Origin: Myceligenerans pegani | Lineage (GTDB): Bacteria > Actinomycetota > Actinomycetes > Actinomycetales > Cellulomonadaceae | Reading direction: 5' to 3' | Assembly: GCF_014892515.1 (NCBI RefSeq) | Contig: NZ_JADBGR010000054.1 | Span: 62,001 to 126,000, forward strand | DNA length: 64,000 nucleotides | Shown: in pieces, positions 29,599 through 38,425 of the stretch | How the letters are laid out: every line of letters begins with the position of its first letter | Numbering within the stretch: position 1 is the first letter of the stretch | The notes under the pieces: generated by a model | The model's input: the letters and a program-made list of their open reading frames with translations, nothing else | Told to the model about the DNA's origin: nothing | Database searches by the model: none | Program-made: the position numbers and the translations under genes

Positions 29599-31003
29599 GC
29601 CGGCACCCCCTCGGTCGCGATCGCGCCGTCCACCGGCACCCCGTCGAGCACCGTCGCCCGCCCCCGCAGGAACGTCGCCACCACCGTGCCCGGCAGCTCC
29701 ATCCCCTCCAGCGGCGTGTTCCCGCTCGCCGTCACCTGCTCTGTACCCCGCACCGTGCGCGAGGCCGCCGGATCCACGAGCGTCACGTTCGCCGGCTCAC
29801 CGACCGCCACCGGGCGACCGTGCGCGCCCGGGCCCGCGTCGATCCGCCCGATCCGCGCCGGCGCTGCCGACAGGACCCGCGCCACGTCCGCCCACGTCAT
29901 CCGGCCCGTGTCCACCATCACCTGCTGGACCACCGACAACGCCGTCTCCAGGCCCGTCATCCCGAAGGCCGCCGCGGCCCACTCGCAGTCCTTGTCCTCG
30001 ACCGGATGCGGGGCGTGATCCGTCGCCACGACGTCGATCGTGCCGTCCGCCAGTCCTTCACGGACCGCCTCCACGTCTTCTCGGGTCCGCAACGGCGGAT
30101 TCACCTTGAACCGCGCGTCGTACGACCGCGCCCGCTCGTCGGTCAGCAGCAGATGATGCGGCGTCACCTCCGCCGTCACGTCCACCCCCCGCGACTTCGC
30201 CCACCGCACGATCTCCACGCTGCGCGCCGTCGACAGATGACACACGTGCAACCGCGAGCCCACGTGCTCCGCCAGCAGCACGTCCCGCGCGATGATCGAC
30301 TCCTCCGCCACGGCCGGCCACCCCGCCAGCCCGATCTCCGCGGACACCACGCCCTCGTTCATCTGCGCGCCCTCGGTCAGCCTGGGCTCCTGCGCATGCT
30401 GCGCCACCACGCCGTCGAACGCCTTGACGTACTCCAGCGCACGCCGCATCAGCACCGGATCGTGCACGCACTTACCGTCGTCCGAGAACACCCGCACCCC
30501 CGCCGCCGAGTCCGCCATCGCGCCCAGCTCCGCGAGCCGCTCGCCGCCGAGCCCGACCGTGACCGCACCCACGGGCCGCACGTCGACCCAGCCGGCGTCC
30601 TTCCCCAGACGCCACACCTGCTCGACGACGCCCGCCGTGTCCTGGGTCGGAGTCGTGTTCGCCATGGCATGCACGGCGGTGAAGCCGCCCGCCGCAGCCG
30701 CCCGCGTGCCGGACCACACGGTCTCGGCGTCCTCGCGCCCCGGCTCGCGCAGGTGCGTGTGCAGGTCCACGAGGCCCGGCAGCAGCACGAGACGATCCCC
30801 GCCGTCGATCTCCACGACGCCGGCACCGGCGTCCGCGCCCCTGTCAGGGCCCGTGCCCGACGACGGCGCACTGGCCGCGCCCCCGCCCGCGGCCGCCCCT
30901 CCCGTCCCGGGCGCACCGACATGCGTGATCCGCTCGCCCGACAGCACGACGTCGGCCGGCTCGCCGCCGAGCGGGCGCACCCCGCGCAGGATGTACGTGG
31001 TGG

Positions 31004-31007
<4 letters not shown>
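29595..31007 (-). CDS. pyrC: Dihydroorotase
   Basis: 470 residues. Zinc amidohydrolase closing carbamoyl-aspartate to dihydroorotate. Metal ligands lie in [10 protein letters not shown] and in [23 protein letters not shown] and [12 protein letters not shown] are other signatures. A Gly/Ala/Ser-rich insert (about residues 33-66) in the N-terminal beta domain is not usual for the family. ATGA overlaps join it to both pyrB and the PH-like gene. Confidence 0.96.
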
Positions 31008-32880
<1,873 letters not shown>

Positions 32881-33297
32881 TCAGGCGAGCAGGCTGGGCT
32901 TCATGTCCTTGATCCGGCCCAGCAGGCCGTTCACGAAGGCCGGCGACTCGTCCGTCGACAGTCCCGCCGCCAGCTCGACGGCCTCGTCCACGGCCACGGC
33001 GTCCGGCACGTCGTCGTTGAACAGCAGCTCCCACGTGCCGATGCGCAGCAGCGCCCGGTCGACGGCCGGCATGCGCTGCAGCGTCCAGCCGTGCGAGTAC
33101 GTCTCCAGCGCCTCGTCGATGCGGTCCAGCCGCGCCAGCACCCCCTCGACGATCTCGACCGTGTACTGCGGCACGGGAGCCTCGGTGTACGGGGTCTCGA
33201 CACGATCCGCCAGCAGCTTCGCGGGATCGATGTCCCGTTGCTCGGCCTCGAAGAGGATGTCGGCGGCGCGCTTGCGCGCCTTGGTCCGGGCGCCCAT
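32881..33297 (-). CDS. nusB: Transcription antitermination factor NusB
   Basis: 138 residues, all-helical RNA-binding factor for rRNA antitermination. [38 protein letters not shown] and FVNGLLGRI are the family hallmarks. The start overlaps the efp stop by one base (TGATG). It is separated from pyrR by a strong hairpin. Confidence 0.96.
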   Translation of the reverse strand: MGARTKARKRAADILFEAEQRDIDPAKLLADRVETPYTEAPVPQYTVEIVEGVLARLDRIDEALETYSHGWTLQRMPAVDRALLRIGTWELLFNDDVPDAVAVDEAVELAAGLSTDESPAFVNGLLGRIKDMKPSLLA

Positions 33298-33860
33298 CAG
33301 TCGTTGACGCGTCCCAGGTAGTCGCGCGTGCGGGTGTCGACCTTGACCTTCGTGCCCTGCTCCAGGAACAGCGGGACCTGGATCTCGGCGCCGGTCTCCA
33401 GCGTGGCCGGCTTCGTCCCACCCGTGGAACGGTCGCCCTGCAGGCCCGGCTCCGTGTAGGTGATCTCCATCGTGACGGCCTGCGGCAGCTCGATGTACAG
33501 CGGCTGCCCGTCGTTGGTGGCGACCATGACCTGCATGCCCTCGAGCATGAAGTCCTTCGCGTCACCCACCGTCTCCGGGCTGATCGTGATCTGGTCGAAC
33601 GTGTCGTTGTCCATGAACACGTAGTCCGTGCCGTCCATGTACAGGAACTGGTAGTCGCGACGGTCCACGTTCGCCGTCTCCACCTTGACGCCCGCGTTGA
33701 ACGTCTTGTCGACAACCTTGCCGGACAGCACGTTCTTCATCTTGGTGCGGACGAACGCGCCACCCTTGCCCGGCTTGACGTGCTGGAACTCGAGGATCGT
33801 CCAGAGCTGACCGTCGATGCGGAGCACGGTGCCGTTCTTGATGTCGTTCGAGGTTGCCAC
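33297..33860 (-). CDS. efp: Translation elongation factor P
   Basis: 187 residues from a GTG ([19 protein letters not shown]). It relieves ribosome stalling at proline stretches. The tip loop reads [12 protein letters not shown] with the conserved Lys that is modified in some bacteria. GTG 33860 is preferred to an upstream ATG because AGGAAG is well placed and homologues start there. In many actinobacteria efp is followed upstream by the aro cluster; here accessory genes intervene. Confidence 0.96.
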   Translation of the reverse strand: MATSNDIKNGTVLRIDGQLWTILEFQHVKPGKGGAFVRTKMKNVLSGKVVDKTFNAGVKVETANVDRRDYQFLYMDGTDYVFMDNDTFDQITISPETVGDAKDFMLEGMQVMVATNDGQPLYIELPQAVTMEITYTEPGLQGDRSTGGTKPATLETGAEIQVPLFLEQGTKVKVDTRTRDYLGRVND

Positions 33861-33939
33861 GTTCGTCTTCCTGTAGTTCGGATGCGGTCCGGACACGACG
33901 ACACGACGTCGCGACCGATGAGTTCGGGAGTAGCGCCTC

Positions 33940-33945
33940 AGTCTA
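33940..33945 (-). promoter_or_regulatory. Putative -10 box (TAGACT) of efp-nusB
   Basis: Minus-strand TAGACT 80 bases before the efp start, same hexamer as before rpoZ. No clear -35. It implies efp is not dependent on the satD/satE-like transcript upstream. Confidence 0.35.
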
Positions 33946-33984
33946 ACGGGATCGAGCGGGCGTCCGCGCGGACCGGATACCGGT

Positions 33985-34488
33985 TCAGGCGAGCGGTCCG
34001 AGCACGAGTGTGATCGTGCCCGTCCCGATGAACCCGCACGCGGAGGCCCACACGAGCGAAGCGAGAGTGCCGATCACGAATCGCTCCGACGCGAGCGGCT
34101 GCGCGCGCAGTTCCGCGTAACGCCCCAGCCCTTTGATCGCGATGACCAGCGCAATGCCCGACGGATACCCCAGGAGCAACGTGCCGGTGATCGCGAGCCG
34201 TTCGAGAAGCCCCATCCAGGCGCCGCCGCGCAGCGCTCTGATTGCGGACGGATCCATCGTTCCGGCATCGGGCTTCGGCACGCCCTCGCGGTCCGCAGAG
34301 GGGATCTGCTGGGCGACGACGATCGCGTCGTGCTTCGACCAGGGCAGATCGCCCTTCGACGCCTGCCGCAGCACCCACGTCACCACCCACGATCCCACCA
34401 CGGCGCTCAGAACGAGGACCACCAGCCAGATCCCGGCCACCGCGAACCACTGCCAGAGCGCCATACCGGTCGCCGTGTCCCAGCTCAC
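33985..34488 (-). CDS. Integral membrane protein paired with SatD (SatE-like)
   Basis: 167 residues with an N-terminal helix ([25 protein letters not shown]) and two or three C-terminal helices. The segment [33 protein letters not shown] followed by [15 protein letters not shown] matches, by recollection, the membrane partner encoded next to satD-type genes in diverse bacteria. The central loop is hydrophilic. Function is unknown. Its ATG overlaps the stop of the satD-like gene (ATGA), so the two are translationally coupled. Base composition looks lower in GC than the flanking housekeeping genes. Confidence 0.65.
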   Translation of the reverse strand: MSWDTATGMALWQWFAVAGIWLVVLVLSAVVGSWVVTWVLRQASKGDLPWSKHDAIVVAQQIPSADREGVPKPDAGTMDPSAIRALRGGAWMGLLERLAITGTLLLGYPSGIALVIAIKGLGRYAELRAQPLASERFVIGTLASLVWASACGFIGTGTITLVLGPLA

Positions 34489-35123
34489 CCGGCTCCTTCC
34501 GTCGTACCGTCGTCAAGCGCCGCCAGGAGTCGTACCACGACCGGCAGCACAGCCTGCTCCTCATGCCACAGCGCGGTGCGTACCCGCTGACTCACCGCTT
34601 GCTCACTGATACCGAGCGCCGCCGCAGCATCCTTCTGCGCCGCGGACCGGCCCTCGGCCAGGAGCGACGCGAGCGTATCGGTGATCTCCCAGCCCGCGGA
34701 AGTCCTCTTCGAGCGGATCGCGCCCAGAAGCCGTAACAACGCCTCGACCTCCTCGGCGCGGGCCGTGCCACCCTCGACGGCGACCGAACTCCCCTTCGGC
34801 CGGGTCTTTGCCCGTTCCACAGCAGCCCGAGCACGCACGAACGCGTCACCGGAAGCTTCGCGCGACTCGGCCGGGAGCGGTTCATCGACCGCCCCCACTC
34901 CCAGCCCCACACTCCAGCCCTCGTCCCGAAGCAGTTCGAGCACGACGTCGACGACCAAGGCGGCATCGTCCAGGACGCCTTGGATCTCGTCGCCGACGGT
35001 TCGCCCGAACACCCGCACGACCCCGTCGCGCCCTCGCGTGACCTCGCCGATGAGCGCCAGCACCTGAGGCACGCGATCACCGTGTCGCGTGCTCCCCCGC
35101 TGATCGACTGTCAGGACGTACAC
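34485..35123 (-). CDS. satD: SatD-family protein with C-terminal HTH
   Basis: 212 residues from a GTG. Motifs in order: VDQRGS (D7), TVGDEIQG (D45, E46), VGLGVGAVD (72-80), SGDAFVRARAAVERAK (91-106). A helix-turn-helix-like segment AAALGISEQAVSQRVRTALW (167-186) follows. This matches the SatD family, named from the streptococcal secretion/acid-tolerance locus, whose activity is unknown. The spacing D-x3-S, GDE, G-x-G-x-V and G-x3-V-x-A-R resembles class III nucleotide cyclases, although the transition-state Asn is not evident. It is divergent from the PycTM-like gene across only 78 bases. Confidence 0.7.
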   Translation of the reverse strand: MYVLTVDQRGSTRHGDRVPQVLALIGEVTRGRDGVVRVFGRTVGDEIQGVLDDAALVVDVVLELLRDEGWSVGLGVGAVDEPLPAESREASGDAFVRARAAVERAKTRPKGSSVAVEGGTARAEEVEALLRLLGAIRSKRTSAGWEITDTLASLLAEGRSAAQKDAAAALGISEQAVSQRVRTALWHEEQAVLPVVVRLLAALDDGTTEGAG

Positions 35124-35201
35124 GAGTCCAGTATCTCACCTGTACTGTTGCGGATACACGCCAGAGCCTGGAGATCAAGCAATCAAGCCTGGAGACTAGA
35201 T
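35124..35201. promoter_or_regulatory. Divergent control region satD / PycTM-like gene
   Basis: 78 bases. GTATC and GATAC form an inverted repeat around CTCACCTGTACTGTTGCG near the satD side; GATACT six bases before the satD GTG would make that mRNA leaderless. Near the effector, AGCCTGGAGA occurs at 35165-35174 and 35186-35195, exactly 21 bases apart, with ATCAAGC also repeated between them. The second copy supplies the GGAG ribosome site of the effector gene. Confidence 0.45.
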
Positions 35202-35762
35202 TTGCTACCTGGCAAAAGAATGCGCCGCCGCGTCGGACCGAGGCATACCGGCAACATCACGCCCCACGATGCGTGCAACACGCCGGTCGAACCCGAGATC
35301 GTCATGCTGCAAGAAGCACGCGAAGAGGTCCTCTCCGCCGATCAGAAGGCATCCGTGATCCTCGCCGTGCTCGGGATCGGCTCGGGCATCGTCCTCTCGG
35401 GCGTGGTCGAAGGAGCCTGGCAGCCCTCAGGCCTGCAGCCCTGGGCGCAGTACGTGTGGTGGGGCGGCATGGGCCTCGGGGCCCTCGCCGCCTACTTCGC
35501 GGGCTCCGCGCTCTGGCCCCGCTACCGACGAGCAGACGTGGCGGACGGGATCAGGTACTGGGGTCACGTCGCCGCGTTCGACTCCCTGCCAGAGCTCGAG
35601 GCCGCGCTCGACAGATCGAAGATCTCTCTCCGCCAGCGCACCCGCCATCAGCTCTGGCGACTCTCTCATGTCGTCGCGCGCAAGTACCTCCACGTGAGGC
35701 GCTCGATGGCCGCGGCTGCCGTGGCCGGCGCTCTCGCCGCCGTCGCCGTGCTCCTGGGCTGA
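35202..35762 (+). CDS. Pycsar effector-like membrane protein (PycTM, DUF5706)
   Basis: About 186 residues. After a basic N-terminus come REEVLSADQKASVILAVLGI (the ADxKAS entry to helix 1), a second helix around YVWWGGMGLGALAAYFAGSALWP, a cytoplasmic helical stretch with QLWRLSHVVARKYLHVRRSM, and a final membrane helix. This is the layout of PycTM/DUF5706 effectors, which damage the membrane on sensing cyclic CMP/UMP in Pycsar phage defence. No adjacent PycC cyclase is recognised. TTG 35202 is proposed because GGAG lies seven bases upstream; ATG 35220 and 35304 are alternatives. Confidence 0.72.
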   Translation: MLPGKRMRRRVGPRHTGNITPHDACNTPVEPEIVMLQEAREEVLSADQKASVILAVLGIGSGIVLSGVVEGAWQPSGLQPWAQYVWWGGMGLGALAAYFAGSALWPRYRRADVADGIRYWGHVAAFDSLPELEAALDRSKISLRQRTRHQLWRLSHVVARKYLHVRRSMAAAAVAGALAAVAVLLG

Positions 35763-35805
35763 TCCGCAGCAAACCCTTGACCTCGAGTCGGGTTGAGGTA
35801 GTGCG

Positions 35806-36732
35806 ATGGTGGGCATGATGACCGAACCCGCTCCGAAGCCCGTGAACCGCAGCATGACCGACGCCGGCGCCTGGCGCTCCGATCGACTTGACGTCGACGG
35901 CTACCTGGCACGACTGGGGATCCCGGCGCGGCCCCCCGGCCGGGCCGCGCTCGACGAGATCCACGAACGGCACGTGCGGACCTTCACGTTCGACAACGCC
36001 GACGTGCTCCTCCGGCAGCACCCCGGTGTCGACCTCGACGCCGTGCAGGAGAAGTTCGTCGGGCGCGGGCGGGGCGGGTACTGCTTCGAGCACTCGACGC
36101 TGCTGTCCGCGGCGCTCGAACAGCTCGGATACCGGGTGATCCGGCGGCTCGCGCGCGTCGGGGACCCGGCCGGCGGGCCGGTGGGCACGCGGACCCACCT
36201 CGTCGTCGAGGTCGTGCTGGACGGTGAGCGGCTGCTGTGCGACCCGGGCTTCGGGATGAGCATCGTGCGGCCCGTACCGCTGATCGACGGGCACGAGGAG
36301 GAGCAGGACGGCGAACGGTTCCGGGTCGTGCGCACCCACGAGGGCGACGTCGCCGCCTGGCAGCTCCAGCGGCTGCGCGGGCAGGGCTGGGAGGTGCAGC
36401 ACACCACCGACGAGATCCCCGTGCACCCGGCGGACGTCGCGGACGGCCACCACGTCACGAGCACCTCGCCCGGATCGCACTTCACCACGAGTCTGATCGT
36501 CGCGCGGCGCCTGCCGGACCGGCACGTGACGCTCACCTCCGACGGCGTGACGATCCGGCGCCCCGGCGCACCGACGGAGCACCAGGACGTCAGCCCAGGC
36601 GAGCTCCGTGAGTGGCTCGGCATCCTCGACCCGCACCTGTCCGCGGAGGAGACCGAACGCCTGCTCGCCTGGGCCGCCGAGCACCGCACGGTCTCGCAGC
36701 GGCCCGCCGGCCGGCCCACGACGGCAGGGTGA
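35806..36732 (+). CDS. nat: Arylamine N-acetyltransferase
   Basis: 308 residues. The catalytic triad is readable: Cys93 in RGRGGYCFEHS, His131 in TRTHLVVEV and Asp146 in LCDPGFG. NATs transfer acetyl (or propionyl/malonyl) from CoA to arylamines; physiological roles in actinobacteria range from xenobiotic detoxification to amide formation in secondary metabolism. It has an N-terminal extension of about 20 residues. ATG 35806 has GAGG seven bases upstream; ATG 35818 is close by. It stands alone, codirectional with the PycTM-like gene (43-bp gap). Confidence 0.93.
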   Translation: MVGMMTEPAPKPVNRSMTDAGAWRSDRLDVDGYLARLGIPARPPGRAALDEIHERHVRTFTFDNADVLLRQHPGVDLDAVQEKFVGRGRGGYCFEHSTLLSAALEQLGYRVIRRLARVGDPAGGPVGTRTHLVVEVVLDGERLLCDPGFGMSIVRPVPLIDGHEEEQDGERFRVVRTHEGDVAAWQLQRLRGQGWEVQHTTDEIPVHPADVADGHHVTSTSPGSHFTTSLIVARRLPDRHVTLTSDGVTIRRPGAPTEHQDVSPGELREWLGILDPHLSAEETERLLAWAAEHRTVSQRPAGRPTTAG

Positions 36733-36760
36733 CGGGCCGGCCCCAGCCGGCCCACGCGCC

Positions 36761-37213
36761 TCACTCGCCCCGGTCGACCCGCGACGCCACCGCCTCCAGC
36801 GCCAGCCGGTATCCCTCGAAACCGAATCCGGCGATCGTGCCCGTGGCCACTCCCGCGACCACCGAGAGGTGACGGAATGACTCGCGGGCCGCCGGATTGG
36901 ACAGGTGCACCTCCACCAGCGTGAGGCCGGTACCGGTGACCTGCGCCGCGGCGTCCCGCATGCCGTAGCTGTAGTGCGTGAACGCCGCCGGGTTGAGCAC
37001 GACGTGAGCCCGCGTGTCCACCGCCTCGTGCAGCCAGCCCAGGAGTGTCGCCTCGTCGTCGGTCTGCCGGACCTCCACGTCGAGGCCCAGGTCACCGCCC
37101 CACTCCCCCGCGGCCTTCTCGAGGTCCGCCGGCGTGGCATGGCCGTAGATCTCCGGCTCCCGCACACCGAGCCGGCCGAGGTTGGGTCCGTTGAGGACGA
37201 GCACCCGTGTCAT
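36761..37213 (-). CDS. aroQ: 3-dehydroquinate dehydratase, type II
   Basis: 150 residues. Third step of the shikimate pathway. VLVLNGPNLGRLGVREPEIYG contains the active-site Arg/Tyr, NPAAFTHYSYGMRDA the substrate loop, and VHLSNPAARESFRHLSVV the catalytic His. The ATG at 37213 is chosen over an upstream in-frame ATG because homologues start at TRVLVLNGPN. It is isolated from aroB/K/C/E by about 10.5 kb of accessory genes, unlike the compact cluster in related genomes. Confidence 0.95.
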   Translation of the reverse strand: MTRVLVLNGPNLGRLGVREPEIYGHATPADLEKAAGEWGGDLGLDVEVRQTDDEATLLGWLHEAVDTRAHVVLNPAAFTHYSYGMRDAAAQVTGTGLTLVEVHLSNPAARESFRHLSVVAGVATGTIAGFGFEGYRLALEAVASRVDRGE

Positions 37214-37262
37214 GGAGACGAGGGTAGGTGACCTCCGGAGTTCGGCGGGTCGTGGATCCATT

Positions 37263-37277
37263 GCTTGGCACACTTTT
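37263..37277. repeat. 15-bp repeat GCTTGGCACACTTTT, copy 1
   Basis: Identical to 38443-38457. This copy lies in the aroQ/phosphatase intergenic region, in an unusually AT-rich patch. Function unknown. Confidence 0.6.
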
Positions 37278-37363
37278 AATTCTCGGCGCACTCTCGGTGC
37301 CCGGGAACCGTGTCGCGCTGGACGCGCCGCCGAACGATCCGCGGCGTCCGCCACAATATCCCC

Positions 37364-37861
37364 GTGACCTACCGCGTGATGACCGTCTGCACCGGGAACA
37401 TCTGCCGCTCACCCATGGCCGAGATCGTGCTGCGGGACAGGTTCGAGGCGGCCGGGCTCGACGTCGTCGTCGACTCGACCGGGGTGAGCGACGAGGAGCA
37501 CGGCAACCCGATCGACCCCCGCGCCGCCGCCGCGCTCGCCGGGCGGGGTTACGCACGAGGGGACGGGCACGTCGCGCGCCAGGTCACGAGGGCCGACGTC
37601 GGCTCCCGCGACCTGATCCTCGCCATGACGCACCACCACGCCCGCCGCCTGGAGGTCCTCGACCCCCGTGCCGACGTGCGCCTCTACCGCGCCTTCGACC
37701 CCGCGGCGGCCGGGCTCGCGGGCCATCGGCTCGACATCGCCGACCCCTGGTTCGGCGGCCCGGCCGAGTTCGAGGACTGCCTCGACCAGATCGAGGCGGG
37801 CGCCGACGGCGTCGTCGCGCACGTGCAGGCCGGGCTGGTGCGCGCCGGCCGCACGGGATGA
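37364..37861 (+). CDS. Low-molecular-weight protein-tyrosine phosphatase
   Basis: 165 residues from a GTG. The signature loop VCTGNICRSPMAE holds the nucleophile Cys9 and Arg15, and DPWFGG carries the general-acid Asp. Such enzymes dephosphorylate tyrosine kinases or host/substrate proteins. The GTG at 37364 follows a CACAAT-like box by six bases, suggesting a leaderless mRNA; ATG 37379 is an alternative. It is convergent with soxR. The Ser/Thr kinase gene 560 bp beyond its end might be functionally linked, but there is no direct evidence. Confidence 0.93.
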   Translation: MTYRVMTVCTGNICRSPMAEIVLRDRFEAAGLDVVVDSTGVSDEEHGNPIDPRAAAALAGRGYARGDGHVARQVTRADVGSRDLILAMTHHHARRLEVLDPRADVRLYRAFDPAAAGLAGHRLDIADPWFGGPAEFEDCLDQIEAGADGVVAHVQAGLVRAGRTG

Positions 37862-37903
37862 CCGTCCGCTCCCGCGCCACGCACCGCCGGAGCCGCCCGC
37901 GCC

Positions 37904-38425
37904 TCAGGCAGGCAGACCACCCGAGCCGTCGTCGTCCTCGACGCCGTCCACCAGCAGCCGGCGCGGACCCGTGCCCGTGCCGGAGAGCTCGTCGTGCGGG
38001 TTGTTCAGCGCGCACGTCCGCAGGGAGAGGCAGCCGCAGCCGATGCAGTCCGTGAGGGTGTCGCGCAGCCGCTCCATCTGCTCGATCCGGGCGTCCAGGT
38101 CCTCGCGCCACGCGCGCGACAGCCGGGCCCAGTCCTTCTTGGTGGGCGCCCGGTCCGCGGGCAGGGTCGCGAGGGCCTCGCCGATCCTCGTGAGCGGGAT
38201 CCCCACCCGGCGCGAGGTCCGGATGAATGCCACCCGACGCAGCACGTCGCGCCGGTAGCGCCGCTGGTTGCCCCGGGTGCGGCGACTCGCAATCAGGCCC
38301 TGCCGCTCGTAGAAGTGCAGCGCCGAGACCGCCACGCCGGAACGCCGGGCCACCTCCCCCACCGTGAGCTCCGTGTGGTCCCAGGGCGGCGGCCCTCCGG
38401 AGCCGGGAGCTTCCACGGCGGTCAC
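37904..38425 (-). CDS. soxR: Redox-sensitive transcriptional activator SoxR
   Basis: 173 residues. MerR-type HTH (TVGEVARRSGVAVSALHFYERQGLI) and the [2Fe-2S] ligand cluster CIGCGCLSLRTC near the C-terminus. SoxR senses redox-active small molecules through oxidation of the cluster; in actinobacteria it controls oxidoreductases and exporters for such compounds. The GTG start overlaps the kinase stop (GTGA), so it is translated from the kinase mRNA. The C-terminal tail after ALNNPHDEL is longer than in enteric SoxR, as is usual in actinobacteria. Confidence 0.95.
   Translation of the reverse strand: MTAVEAPGSGGPPPWDHTELTVGEVARRSGVAVSALHFYERQGLIASRRTRGNQRRYRRDVLRRVAFIRTSRRVGIPLTRIGEALATLPADRAPTKKDWARLSRAWREDLDARIEQMERLRDTLTDCIGCGCLSLRTCALNNPHDELSGTGTGPRRLLVDGVEDDDGSGGLPA

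Noticed and set aside
35202-35762. Calling a complete Pycsar system
   Set aside because: No recognisable PycC cyclase is adjacent; the SatD link is only suggestive, so only an effector-like gene is annotated.
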